Below are positions 27,955-38,182 of a DNA stretch of 64,000 nt, one piece after another. The DNA is from Flavobacterium circumlabens (lineage in GTDB: Bacteria > Bacteroidota > Bacteroidia > Flavobacteriales > Flavobacteriaceae), in contig NZ_SLWA01000002.1 of assembly GCF_004345565.1 (NCBI RefSeq), positions 124,001 to 188,000 on the forward strand. The letters run 5' to 3'. Below the pieces are notes generated by a model. It saw only the letters and a program-made list of their open reading frames with translations, was not told the DNA's origin and did no database searches. Positions within the stretch are counted from its first letter, which is position 1, and each line of letters opens with the position of its first letter. Position numbers and translations under genes: made by a program.

Positions 27955-30768
27955 ATGAAACTCATTATAACCTTCGTTTTTTCTGTGTTAAGTTTAACAG
28001 GTTTTGCACAGCAGAATTCATCTTTAAATTATCGTGAAAAACTTTCTTTAGATAAAGGATGGAGATTTCATTTAGGAGACATTCCATTTCCGGAAGTAAA
28101 AGGGCATTTGGAAAGTTATTTTAATGCGAAAGCAGGAAAAGCAGGCGGAGCCGCGGCAACAGATTACGACGATACCAACTGGAGGATTCTCAATCTGCCG
28201 CATGACTGGGCAATTGAAGGAAGAATCGATTCTACAGCTAACCTTGCGCAGGGCTATCGCAAACGAGGAATTGGCTGGTACAGACGCAGTTTTAAAATAG
28301 ATCCTAAAGACAGAGGAAAAAATCTGGAACTTCAGTTTGATGGTATTGCAACGCATTGTACTGTTTGGTTAAATGGTAATGTGGTACATAGAAACTGGTC
28401 CGGATATACCTCCTTTTATATTGATATGACCGATATGGCTAAATATGGCGATGAACTTAATGTTATCTCAATACGCGTAGATGCTGTAGATCAGGAAGGC
28501 TGGTGGTACGAAGGTGCAGGGATTTACCGCCATAGCTGGCTGGTAAAACGTTCGCCGTTGCATATTATTACAGATGGAGTATTTGCAAATCCCGTAAAAA
28601 AGAATGCTTCGGAATGGGAAATTCCTGTAGAGATTACGCTTCAAAATAGTAGGGATTTTAGTAGTGATGCTGTAATTTATGCAGCTCTTCTGGATGCAAA
28701 AGGAAATAAAATCGCTGATTCTGAAACATCAATCAAAGCAGCTGCAATGGACAAAACAATTGCAAATTTATCTGTAAAAGTAAATAATCCGCAATTATGG
28801 TCTGTTGACCAGCCAACTTTATATAAAGTGCAAACGGTTCTAAAAGAAAAGGGACAGGTAATAGATACTTTAACGACAACCTGCGGATTCAGAACAATCC
28901 GTTTTACTGCTGACTCAGGGTTTTATTTAAATGACAAGCCTATGAAATTACAAGGAGTCTGCAATCATCAGGATCATGCCGGTGTTGGAGTTGCAGTTCC
29001 TAATTCCCTATGGGATTTTCGTCTGAAAAAATTGAAAGAAATGGGGGCTAATGCGTACCGCTGCGCTCACAACCCGCCATCTGCAGAATTTTTAAATGCC
29101 TGTGACCGATTGGGTATTCTGGTTATGGATGAAAACCGAAACTTCAATTCCTCACCCGAATATATAAGCCAGCTTACCTGGATGGTTCGCAGAGACAGAA
29201 ATCATCCCAGTATTATTCTATGGTCAGTTTTTAATGAAGAACCCATGCAGGGAACCGAAATAGGTTATAGAATGGTCAAACGCATGAGTGCTGAAGTAAA
29301 AAAACTGGACACCACAAGACCCGTGACGGCAGCCGCAAACGGCGGTTTGTTTGAACCTGTTAATGTATCTCAGGCAGTTGATGTGGTTGGTTTTAATTAT
29401 CAAATGAATAATTACGACCGATTTCATCAAGAACATCCCAATATGATATTGACCAGTTCAGAAGATGCTTCTGCCTATATGATCCGTGGAAATTATACCA
29501 CAGATTTAGCAAAACATACTCTGGATGCTTACGATACTCAGAAAGCAAGCTGGGGCGCTACGCATCGTGAAACATGGAAAACCATCGCAGAACGGCCTTA
29601 TTTGTTAGGATGTTTTATCTGGACAGGGTTTGACTATCACGGAGAACCTTCGCCCTTTGACTGGCCTACAGCCGGATCGAATTTTGGAACCCTGGATTTA
29701 TGCGGATTTCCGAAAACTGCTTTTTACATTCATCAGGCACAGTGGATTAAAGACAAACCAATTTTACAGGTGGTGCCGCACTGGAATTGGGAACATGCTG
29801 AAGGAACTCCAATAAAAGTAATGGCAATGAGCAATGCCGAAAAGGTAAAATTAGTTTTGAACGGAAAAGTGGTAGGCGAACAAAAAGTGGACAAGTATGA
29901 AATGAATACTTGGGAAGTTCCTTACAGAGCAGGAAAATTAGAAGCAGTTGGTTATACCAATGGAAAAGAAGTTTCGCATTTTACAATAGAAACAACCGGA
30001 AAACCAACACAAATAAGATTGACACCAGACCGCAATAGAATAAATGGTGATGGCTGGGATGCTGTTCCCGTAACTGTTGAAGTTCTGGATAGTAAAGGAA
30101 GACCAGTTCAAACTGCAAACCTGCCAATTGAATTTGAACTTGAAGGACCAGCTGATATTATCGGGCTTGGGAACGGTGACCCCAATTCGCATGAAATGGA
30201 AAAAGGAAATAAACGAAGTCTGTTTAATGGTTTAGCACAGGTTATTTTGCAAAGTAAAGAAGGCGGCAATGGAAAATTAAATTTAAAAGCAAGTTCTCCA
30301 GGTTTAAAATCGGCAATGCTTTCAATAGAAATTCAGCCAACGGAAGATATTCCGTCAGTAGAAGTCATAAAACCTTATTTACTTTTGGATAAATGGTTAC
30401 TGTCTCCAATTTCTAAAGTAAAACCAGATCCGAACAAAGAAATTGAAGGGAACGATATGAACAGCTGGCAGCCTGTTCCAGCAGGTCAATCCAGAACTTT
30501 TTCTGATGGCAGCTTTGCAGTTTTCCGCAGCAGTTTTACACCCTATTTAGCGCAGCAGGAAAGTGGCGGAAAAATTATGTTTAAGAACCTGAAAGGAAAA
30601 GCTGAAATCTGGCTGGATAAAAAACTATTGGCCGTAAAAAAGGAAGAAGCTCAAAATGATTTTAGTGTGCAAATTCCTGCTGGTAAAGGTAAAAGGGAGT
30701 TGAGCGTGCTTATTGAAACAATTCCGGGAAATACTGCTGGTCTGGGTGGTTTGGTAATTATAGAATAG
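27955..30768 (+). CDS. GH2 family beta-galactosidase-like enzyme with DUF4982
   Basis: 937 residues. Signal peptide MKLIITFVFSVLSLTGFAQ. The GH2 sugar-binding domain (about 28-215, starts REKLSLDKGWRFHLGD, then NLPHDWAIEG, GIGWYRRSF), the Ig-like domain (about 218-320), TIM barrel (about 325-600, GVCNHQDHAGVG, YRCAHNPPSAEFLNACDRLG), then DUF4982 (IKVMAMSNAEKVKLVLNGKVVG) and two further beta domains. The acid/base is the first Glu of the NEE in SVFNEEPMQG; the nucleophile lies in the next barrel strand region. Such enzymes remove beta-galactose, beta-glucuronate or related non-reducing sugars. Placed 53 bp after GH3, so same operon. Confidence 0.9.
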   Translation: MKLIITFVFSVLSLTGFAQQNSSLNYREKLSLDKGWRFHLGDIPFPEVKGHLESYFNAKAGKAGGAAATDYDDTNWRILNLPHDWAIEGRIDSTANLAQGYRKRGIGWYRRSFKIDPKDRGKNLELQFDGIATHCTVWLNGNVVHRNWSGYTSFYIDMTDMAKYGDELNVISIRVDAVDQEGWWYEGAGIYRHSWLVKRSPLHIITDGVFANPVKKNASEWEIPVEITLQNSRDFSSDAVIYAALLDAKGNKIADSETSIKAAAMDKTIANLSVKVNNPQLWSVDQPTLYKVQTVLKEKGQVIDTLTTTCGFRTIRFTADSGFYLNDKPMKLQGVCNHQDHAGVGVAVPNSLWDFRLKKLKEMGANAYRCAHNPPSAEFLNACDRLGILVMDENRNFNSSPEYISQLTWMVRRDRNHPSIILWSVFNEEPMQGTEIGYRMVKRMSAEVKKLDTTRPVTAAANGGLFEPVNVSQAVDVVGFNYQMNNYDRFHQEHPNMILTSSEDASAYMIRGNYTTDLAKHTLDAYDTQKASWGATHRETWKTIAERPYLLGCFIWTGFDYHGEPSPFDWPTAGSNFGTLDLCGFPKTAFYIHQAQWIKDKPILQVVPHWNWEHAEGTPIKVMAMSNAEKVKLVLNGKVVGEQKVDKYEMNTWEVPYRAGKLEAVGYTNGKEVSHFTIETTGKPTQIRLTPDRNRINGDGWDAVPVTVEVLDSKGRPVQTANLPIEFELEGPADIIGLGNGDPNSHEMEKGNKRSLFNGLAQVILQSKEGGNGKLNLKASSPGLKSAMLSIEIQPTEDIPSVEVIKPYLLLDKWLLSPISKVKPDPNKEIEGNDMNSWQPVPAGQSRTFSDGSFAVFRSSFTPYLAQQESGGKIMFKNLKGKAEIWLDKKLLAVKKEEAQNDFSVQIPAGKGKRELSVLIETIPGNTAGLGGLVIIE

Positions 30769-30893
30769 TTTAAAAACATAAGACAGGGAGTATTCTTTAT
30801 TTAAAAACAGATAAAGGGTAGTGTAAACCTTATATTTTTCTCGATTTAAAAGTCGTCTGAAAAAAATAAAAATTTCACTGGCTGGGCTTTGTG

Positions 30894-30922
30894 TACCATT
30901 TTAGTACTTAATTAGTATGGTA
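30894..30922. promoter_or_regulatory. Candidate operator upstream of the NrtR-like regulator
   Basis: TACCAT (30894-30899) and ATGGTA (30917-30922) form a perfect 6-bp inverted repeat around an AT-rich centre containing AGTACT, about 50 bp before the regulator's ATG. The position suits autoregulation. Confidence 0.45.
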
Positions 30923-30972
30923 AATCACAACCAATTTTAAATACCTGACAATCAAAAAACACAGAATTTGAG

Positions 30973-31662
30973 ATGAACAACCTACATGCTTCAAAGTCGA
31001 TATCAGTTGACTGTGTGATCTTTGGTTTTAATCAGGGAGGTTTAGAAGTGCTTCTCATAAGAGATACAGAAAACGAAAATAAATGGCGTCTTCCAAATGA
31101 CTGGCTGATTAAAAACGAGAGTTTAGATGCTGTTGCCAAAAGAGTAATGAACAAGCTCATAGGGAACAGTTCAAACTATGTAAGTCAGGTTAAAGTTTTT
31201 GAAAATCTTGACAAGACCAATTTAAATCAAACGATTATCGTTGGATATTTTGCTTTAATAAATAGAGGAGAGTATTACATGACAGCAGAGGGAAGAAAAA
31301 CAGATGCAAGCTGGTTTAAAATGAAAGACACTTTGGAATTAATTTGTGATCATCATGCAATTATTGATTTCAGTTTAAATATCATTAAAGAAAAAACGCT
31401 TTATTCTTCGATAATTTTTAATCTATTACCCGAAAAATTTACATTGCCGGAACTGATACGAGTCTATGAAGCGGTTTTGAATCGTAAACTAGAAAAAGCA
31501 AATTTCAGAAAGAAGATTTTACATATGAATGTAATTTCTGCAATTAATCAAAAACAATATGGAACATCTCAAAGAGCAGCTTCTTTATATCGTTTCAATT
31601 TTGAAAATAGTACTGAATTTAAATTAAATAAAGAGATTTTAAATTTTAATTATCAAGATTAA
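30973..31662 (+). CDS. NrtR/AraR-like NUDIX-winged-helix transcriptional regulator
   Basis: 229 residues. Residues 1-145 form a NUDIX-fold domain (SVDCVIFGFNQGGLEVLLIRD, KWRLPNDWLIKNESLDAVAKRVMNKL) in which the Nudix box has lost its catalytic glutamates (no REUXEE), so it should bind rather than hydrolyse its ligand. Residues 150-229 are a winged helix with TLPELIRVYEAVLNRKLEKANFRKKIL, the characteristic NrtR C-terminal motif. In Bacteroidota this family includes AraR-type sugar regulators. It sits inside PUL 1 between two GH2 genes and so probably senses a pentose or another product. Ligand not known. Confidence 0.85.
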   Translation: MNNLHASKSISVDCVIFGFNQGGLEVLLIRDTENENKWRLPNDWLIKNESLDAVAKRVMNKLIGNSSNYVSQVKVFENLDKTNLNQTIIVGYFALINRGEYYMTAEGRKTDASWFKMKDTLELICDHHAIIDFSLNIIKEKTLYSSIIFNLLPEKFTLPELIRVYEAVLNRKLEKANFRKKILHMNVISAINQKQYGTSQRAASLYRFNFENSTEFKLNKEILNFNYQD

Positions 31663-31756
31663 ACTTTTGAATAAATAAAGTATTGGAGAAGCTTTTAGGG
31701 TTTGAATTAAGTTTATTTTAATAATAGATTCACTGTAAAATAATTAAAAATTAAAA

Positions 31757-34287
31757 ATGAAAAATTAATAGTATTTATCTTGTCTCTTAGTATAAACGTT
31801 GAGGCTCAGTCGGTTGATTTGTCAAAGTTACAGTGGCAGTTTCGCAAATCTACAGATTCTCTTTGGCTTCCGGCAACGGTTCCCGGAACAGTGCATACTG
31901 ATTTATTAGCTAATAAAAAAATTGCAGAGCCATTTTACCGGGATAATGAAACACAATTGCAATGGATCGAAAAAGAAGACTGGGAATACAAAACCGAAAT
32001 TTTAGTAACTGAAAAAATACTTCAAAACGATGCCGTGGAATTGGTTTTTGAAGGATTGGATACGTATGCTGATATTTATCTCAACAACAAGAAAATTCTA
32101 TCTGCGGATAATATGTTTCGCAGCTGGAAGACAGATGTAAAGTCAGGTTTGAAACTTGGCAGTAATGAATTACGGGTTTATTTCCATTCTCCCGTTAATT
32201 TTGTAATGCCTTTATACAGCGCATTAGGTTATATCCTGTTCCTGTCAGCAGTAATGATATGACTAACGATGCCAAAGTGAGTATGTATTCACGCAAGGCT
32301 GGCTATCATTTTGGCTGGGACTGGGGACCTCGTTTTGTAACCTCCGGCATATGGCGCCCCGTTAGTATTAGTACATGGAATACAATAGTTATTGATGATT
32401 TATTTATTAAACAATTATCTATAGTGGCAAACGACGCAAAGATCCAGGCACAATTGAGCATACGAAGTAAAGTGGAGGGTGTAAAAACCTTGAAGATTTT
32501 TATTGACGGCAGTAGCATACCCTTAGTTTCTAAGGAAGTATTAGTCCAAAAAGGAAACAATCACATCCAGGTAACTTTTGATATGAAAAACATCGAACTC
32601 TGGTGGCCCAACGGTATGGGAAATCATAAGATGTACAAGTTTAAAACTGTTTTGTCTGATAAGGGTTCAGAATTGGCAGTAAGAGAAGCGCAGCGTGGGA
32701 TCCGAACGATTGAAGTAGTACAGGAATCCGGTCAAAAAGGGCAGTCATTTGCCTTTAAAGTAAACGGTAAAATGGTCTTTATGAAGGGGGCTAACTACAT
32801 TCCTCAGGATAATTTTATACCAAGGATAAAAAGGACACAATATGAACATGTTATCCAAACGGCAGTAGAAAGCAATATGAATATGCTGCGTGTTTGGGGA
32901 GGAGGTTTTTATGAAAATGATCTATTTTATGATTTATGCGATGAAAACGGAATATTAATATGGCACGATTTTATGTTTGCCTTTTCGCTGTATCCGCCAA
33001 CAGAAAAATTTAAACAAAGTATTTATCAGGAAGCAAAGGAAAATATCATAAGGCTTCGCAATCATCCCTCCATAGCTATGTGGTGTGGTAATAATGAAAT
33101 TACCCAGTTTATGAATCAGGACTATTGGGGATTCAAATCAAAATGGAGGACACCGGAAGATTCTTTAGAAACAGTTGCAACCTATGATCACATATTCCAC
33201 GAAATATTACCCGCAGCAATGAAAGCTTATGACGACGAAAAATTCTATTGGTCTTCAAGTCCCAATACCACTAATTATTCACATGATTTCCCTACGCAGC
33301 ATTTGGCTGGTGATTTACATTTTTGGGGAGTGTGTGGCATGGTAAGGAGCAGTTCGAGAGTTTTAATGATAATATAGCACCTTTTATGAGCGAATATGGA
33401 TTTCAGTCATTTCCGGAATTGGAAACACTCAAGACGTTCGCAATTCCTGAGGATTATAATATTAATTCGCAAGTAATGAAAAGTCATCAGAAATCTGGTA
33501 TTGGAAATCAGACAATAGAATATTACATGAAAAATATGTTTAATGTTCCTAAAAAATTTGAAGATTTTCTCTATGTTGGACAAATTTTGCAATCCGAAGG
33601 AATCCGAACAGCTATTGAGGCTCACCGCAGAGCAAACCATTTTGCATGGGAACACTGTACTGGCAGATAAATGATTGCTGTCCTGGAGCTAGCTGGAGCA
33701 GTATGGACAGTTACGGGCGTTGGAAAGCGCTTCAATATAATGTAAAGAAAGCCTATAAGGATGTCATTATTTCCTCCCATAGGGATAAAGGTAATATTGA
33801 GATCTATGCCGTTTCTGATAAATATGAAAATATTCCTGTAAAAGCCCGTTTCAGATTAATGAATTTTAATGGAAGGGTAATCAGAAGCGAAGAAAAAAAA
33901 CTCACATTGCCTGCAAATACAAGCACTTCTATACACAAAATTATTGAAAATGAATGGTTACGTCCAAAAGATACAGTTTCAACCTTTTTGCACATTAGTC
34001 TGTTTGAAGATGATAAAGAGTTGTGTCAGAACACTATATTTTTTGCTAAACCTAAAAATGTAGTCTTACCCAAGGCCGAAATTCTCATAAAGAAGATTGA
34101 TCGGAATCATGTTTCGGTTTACTCAGATAAGTTAGCTAGATTCGTTTGGCTATACCTTCCGGAATCAATTAATGCTTTCAGCGATAATTATTTTGATTTA
34201 TTACCAGGAGAAATAAAGATTCTGAAAGTGAATGAACATTTTTCATTGAAGGATATACAAGTGAAAAGTCTGGCTGATATGAAATAA
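31757..34287 (+). pseudogene. GH2 exo-beta-mannosidase broken by four frameshifts
   Basis: All domains of a full-length (about 845 aa) GH2 beta-mannosidase are present but in four frames. (1) After ATG 31757 an A is missing from the A-run at 31760-31764, so the signal peptide KLIVFILSLSINVEAQ is shifted out of frame. (2) Near 32230 (LGYxYPVPVSSNDMTNDAKVSMY). (3) Near 33330 an extra TG in GTGTGTGG (expected WGVWHGKEQFESF). (4) Near 33650 one base lost before MGTLYWQINDCCPGASWSS. Catalytic residues survive: acid/base Glu in MWCGNNEI and nucleophile in MSEYGFQSFPE. Many changes argue for real loss of function. Last gene of PUL 1. Confidence 0.93.
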
Positions 34288-34424
34288 AACCGATCAAATT
34301 TAAAGTTAAATGCAGAGAGAGTAGTAAAAAGAGATTTATTAGATGGGCGTGAGTTAACACTAAATTTAAGTGTGGAAATTTTAAATACAAGAAATTTGGA
34401 TGCTCGTTCTACTTATATACTTTA
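34288..34424 (+). other. Unassigned in-frame remnant after the mannosidase
   Basis: Directly after the mannosidase stop the same frame stays open to TAA at 34424 and reads LKLNAERVVKRDLLDGRELT then LNLSVEILNTRNLDARSTYIL. It looks coding in amino-acid content but matches no family I recognise. It may be the tail of another deleted gene at the edge of the IS6 remnant. The remaining bases to 34600 hold nothing clear except a possible TATCTTTG promoter box near 34575. Confidence 0.25.
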
Positions 34425-34599
34425 ACCATTAGACAATTAAAAATCATAGCTTAGTATAATTGATTTAAAATTAATTAAGAATTAAGAGGCAGTTTTCGTT
34501 TGCTGTAAAGCAGCATATAATTTTAATCTTATACTGAATAAATTTGGTTTTGTCCATCTAAAATATAACTTTTTATCTTTGGATTAATAAAACTTTTAA

Positions 34600-34925
34600 A
34601 TGAATACCAAAGTTCATTGTTATCCCAAAGCTATCATTCTTCAGGCCGTCTATTTCAAATTGAGATTTACAATGAGTTATAGTGATCTTGAGGAAATAAT
34701 CAAAATGCGTGGTATACAAGTGGATCATTCGACAATTCAGCGCTGGGTATTTAAATTTACTCCCATGATTGAGTCTCAGATCAAAAAGAAAGAAAATAGA
34801 GTAGGAGTTAAGCTGGCGGATGGACGAAACCTATATAAAAATTAAAGGTATCTGGTGTTATTATATAGAGCTGTTGATAAATTAGGTAACACAGTAGATT
34901 TTATTCTGACCGTAAAGGATGTAAG
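34600..34925 (+). pseudogene. N-terminal remnant of an IS6-family transposase
   Basis: KVHCYPKAIILQAVYFKLRF, SYSDLEEIIKMRGIQVDHSTIQRWVFKFTP is the N-terminal HTH of IS6-family (IS26-like) transposases. The frame then breaks near 34815 and continues one base over as WRMDETYIKIKGIWCYY, the first DDE aspartate strand, and breaks again to YRAVDKLGNTVDFILTVKDVR before a stop. The rest of the catalytic domain is absent here. No terminal inverted repeat was found on the left side. From 34926 to 35202 I see only AT-rich sequence. Confidence 0.85.
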
Positions 34926-35202
34926 ATAAGTCTATGGCGGCATATTCAGATCAAGGAAAAAGTAATGAAAGAGCTCAACCGAGTGAAAGACAGATTAAAA
35001 GAATATGAATTTTTAAACAATTGATTATTAAGGCTTCGGCTTTTGTGTTTTGTTTTACAAGTGATATATGTTTACTTAATTTCTATTCTATTTTGCAATT
35101 TGTCTACACTTTATCTATTGCTTTTAAATTGATTCAAAGTTAATACAACATAGTTTTGCCCTGAAAATAAAAAAATCTTTTTTTAATAAAACAGCTTTCA
35201 AC

Positions 35203-37944
35203 ATGAATAACAAAAGTAAATTACTCAGACGGATTGATTACAGGAGCAAAATTGGTACTATTTTTTTTCTGTTCATCATGCCATTTATTTCATTTCAAAT
35301 ACAGGCGCAAGATCTTATCGTGCCTCCCAATCCAGGAAGTTTATCTTCTGTAGAAGGTTTGAGCCAGTCCGGCGATTATAAAGTGGAGGTAAAAAAAGCT
35401 GGCGATGCAAACTATACTGAATGTTTTGTTTATAAAACAATAAATTCCTGGACGTATTCAAGTGTTTTTGCTGCAAAGTCACAAAAATCAGCATCGTTTA
35501 CTAACATATCTTTCAGCAACACTGCAATAGATGTTAGAATTACTACTAATTTTACAGCAAATAATGTTACCATAAGACCTTTAAACTTTGGAATTAATGG
35601 TATTCGTAATGGCAATGTCATTACTTTTAGATTAACAAAACCAACGAAAATTTCTATTGAAGTTAATAATCGTCTCAATCCTTTATTCCTATTTGCAGAC
35701 ACTCCTGATGTTGTGCCACTTGCAAGCGAAACTACTTATTTTTACGGCCCTGGAATACATAAAATTGGTTTAGCAAAGCAGCTTAAAACAAACGATAAAG
35801 TTTATATAGCTGCAGGGGCAGTGGTAGAAGGTTCCTTTTTGATCCCTTGGAACAGTAAAAATGTAAGTGTTAAAGGGCGAGGTATTCTAACTATGGGAAA
35901 ATGGAAACATACCACAACAGATCTTAGCGTCTTAGGTCAATATTGTGCCGTAAAAGCAAATGGGGTAAGCAATCTGCAAATGGAAGGTATAATCATAGCC
36001 AATAGTGCGGCATGGACTTTAAGCATTTACAATAGTGATAATCTGACACATGATAATCAGTACAGAAATTTAAAAATGGTAAACTGGAACGGAAATACTG
36101 ATGGGATTTGGATAAATGGCGATAATAACATTGTTGATGATTGTTTTATCTTTAATAATGATGATGCAATTATGTCTCATGGATCTACAAATTCTAAGAT
36201 TTCCAATCTTGTAGTTTGGGGAGGCCCCTGGGGAAGATTACTGTGGTTACCTTCTTTTGTTGCTACATCTGGTTTTACTATGGAGAACATCAATGTAATT
36301 GGTAAAGATGGCGGTGAACCTTTAATATTAATAGAGAGGGAAAAAGACATTAGTGGGGTGAATTTGAAAAATATTCGTGTAGAACAAAGAAATAATAATG
36401 AATTTTTAGAGGTTAAAAACACTAAAAATGGAAAGGTGAAAAATTGGAAATTTACAGATGTGACCCTTGATGATCAGAAAAACATCGAAGGCTCTATTTT
36501 AGGAAATGCAACAGGTGGTACAGTGGATGATATCACTTTCAGCAATTTAAAAATGGGAGGAAATTTTATCACTACCCTTATTGAGTCAAAAATGACAAAA
36601 AACGATTATGCGACAAATATTAAATTTGATAACGGAACAATTGCAGCACCTTCTGAATTAACACCTTCTGGTGTTCAGGCAACAAAAGTGACTTTAAACT
36701 GGGCCGATAATTCAAGTAATGAAACTTCCTTTATTCTGGAAAGAAGAAATGCAACTGCGGGAGAAGATTATACGCTTGTTGCAAACCTTACTGCAAATGA
36801 AGTAACTTTTACAGATACTAATTTGTTACCCGGGACTCTTTATAATTACAGATTGTCTGCGAAAAATGCAACCACGCAATCTTCCTTTGCCTATTTAAGT
36901 ACTTCTCTTACGACACTTCCCGCCCCTGTTTTGACTCCTTCAGGGATCAATGTAGCTCAGATTCAGTCTAATCAGGCAACTATTAATTGGACAGATAATT
37001 CAAATAATGAAACTGAATTTATTATTGACAGAAGATCTGTGACCGATGGTGGAGATTATGCTTTTTTACAAAGTATTGCCGCAAATAACACCTCTTTTAT
37101 AGATAAAACACTTTCTCCGAACAAAGAATACTTGTACAGACTTTCTTGCAAAAATGGAAGTTCAGTTTCACACTTTGCCTATTCTGCTATTTTTAAAACA
37201 ACAGAAACAGCTGGTACTGGACTTCAGGCCACATATTACAATAATATAGATTTTACAGGAGCTTCTGCTTTTAGGATTGATCCGAGTATTAACTTTAACT
37301 GGGGAAATGGGTCGCCTTTAGCAGCAATCGAAGCTGATACGTTTTCAGTGCGCTGGACAGGGCAGATCAGGCCTTCTTACAGTGAAACTTATACTTTTTA
37401 TACTACGACTGATGATGGTGTACGTTTGTGGGTAAATGATGTACAGTTAATCAATAAATGGAATATTCAGGGAAGCACCGAGCATACAGCAACAATAACG
37501 CTAAATGCAGGACAGAAGTACAATATAAAAGTAGAATATTTTGATAATGCCGGAGGTGCGACTTCTAAATTAAGCTGGTCAAGTAAAAGCTTAGGAAAAG
37601 AAATTATTCCACAATCGGCTCTTTATCAGTCTTCAGCAATTACTGCGAAAAACACAAATGATATTAAAACCACAGCATCCGAAATTTTAGATAATAGTGT
37701 CACAACGTATCCTAATCCTGCTAAAAGCGTAATATATATTAAGGTAGATGCTTTAGATGAAAAGGCTATAACTGTTGAATTAGTTTCATCAGTATCAAAA
37801 ACAGTTAAGAAAGAAACCTTTACTACTGCCAAGGGTAGCAACGTATTTACTCTTAATATTAATGGATTGGAAGCAGGGCTGTATTTTTTAAAATTGTACG
37901 ACGGACCGCAGATAATTGTAAAGAAAGTTATTGTCGGACAATAA
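35203..37944 (+). CDS. Secreted GH28/GH49-like beta-helix glycosidase with two Fn3, PA14 and T9SS domains
   Basis: 913 residues. Signal peptide (to about 36, FQIQAQ). Residues 40-190 are a beta-sandwich; 195-485 a right-handed beta-helix with VYIAAGAVVEGSFLI, VKGRGILTMG, NWNGNTDGIWINGDNNIVDDCFIFNNDDAIMSHG. The Asp pairs (NTDG, DD-C, NDDA) resemble the catalytic Asp set of clan GH-N (GH28 polygalacturonase, GH49 dextranase). Two fibronectin-III repeats follow (about 487-575 and 580-668; both with SNETxFILERR / NNETEFIIDRR), then PA14 (about 675-805, TYTFYTTTDDGVRLWVNDVQLI) and a T9SS domain (TTYPNPAKSVIYI). Probably a secreted endo-acting enzyme. The exact family needs a profile search. Confidence 0.75.
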   Translation: MNNKSKLLRRIDYRSKIGTIFFLFIMPFISFQIQAQDLIVPPNPGSLSSVEGLSQSGDYKVEVKKAGDANYTECFVYKTINSWTYSSVFAAKSQKSASFTNISFSNTAIDVRITTNFTANNVTIRPLNFGINGIRNGNVITFRLTKPTKISIEVNNRLNPLFLFADTPDVVPLASETTYFYGPGIHKIGLAKQLKTNDKVYIAAGAVVEGSFLIPWNSKNVSVKGRGILTMGKWKHTTTDLSVLGQYCAVKANGVSNLQMEGIIIANSAAWTLSIYNSDNLTHDNQYRNLKMVNWNGNTDGIWINGDNNIVDDCFIFNNDDAIMSHGSTNSKISNLVVWGGPWGRLLWLPSFVATSGFTMENINVIGKDGGEPLILIEREKDISGVNLKNIRVEQRNNNEFLEVKNTKNGKVKNWKFTDVTLDDQKNIEGSILGNATGGTVDDITFSNLKMGGNFITTLIESKMTKNDYATNIKFDNGTIAAPSELTPSGVQATKVTLNWADNSSNETSFILERRNATAGEDYTLVANLTANEVTFTDTNLLPGTLYNYRLSAKNATTQSSFAYLSTSLTTLPAPVLTPSGINVAQIQSNQATINWTDNSNNETEFIIDRRSVTDGGDYAFLQSIAANNTSFIDKTLSPNKEYLYRLSCKNGSSVSHFAYSAIFKTTETAGTGLQATYYNNIDFTGASAFRIDPSINFNWGNGSPLAAIEADTFSVRWTGQIRPSYSETYTFYTTTDDGVRLWVNDVQLINKWNIQGSTEHTATITLNAGQKYNIKVEYFDNAGGATSKLSWSSKSLGKEIIPQSALYQSSAITAKNTNDIKTTASEILDNSVTTYPNPAKSVIYIKVDALDEKAITVELVSSVSKTVKKETFTTAKGSNVFTLNINGLEAGLYFLKLYDGPQIIVKKVIVGQ

Positions 37945-38182
37945 AATTTAATTTTCAAAATAATGCCTACTGGTACTTGTGAGATCGTTAGCAATCTATT
38001 GGTTATTATAGTAATGATTCCATTCATTGAGATTGTAATAATGTATTTCATTTCTCATTACTTTTTCTTTATTTCTAAAATAAAATAATAAGTAATTACA
38101 ATTGATAAGCCAAATTATTGCTCATTCACTTATACCTTACTCAGAAGATGAAGTATTTAAAGTAATTTATAAATAAAATAAA

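Noticed and set aside
34178..34390. Minus-strand open stretch near the mannosidase end
   Set aside because: It is the antisense of the mannosidase tail and following remnant; no family match.
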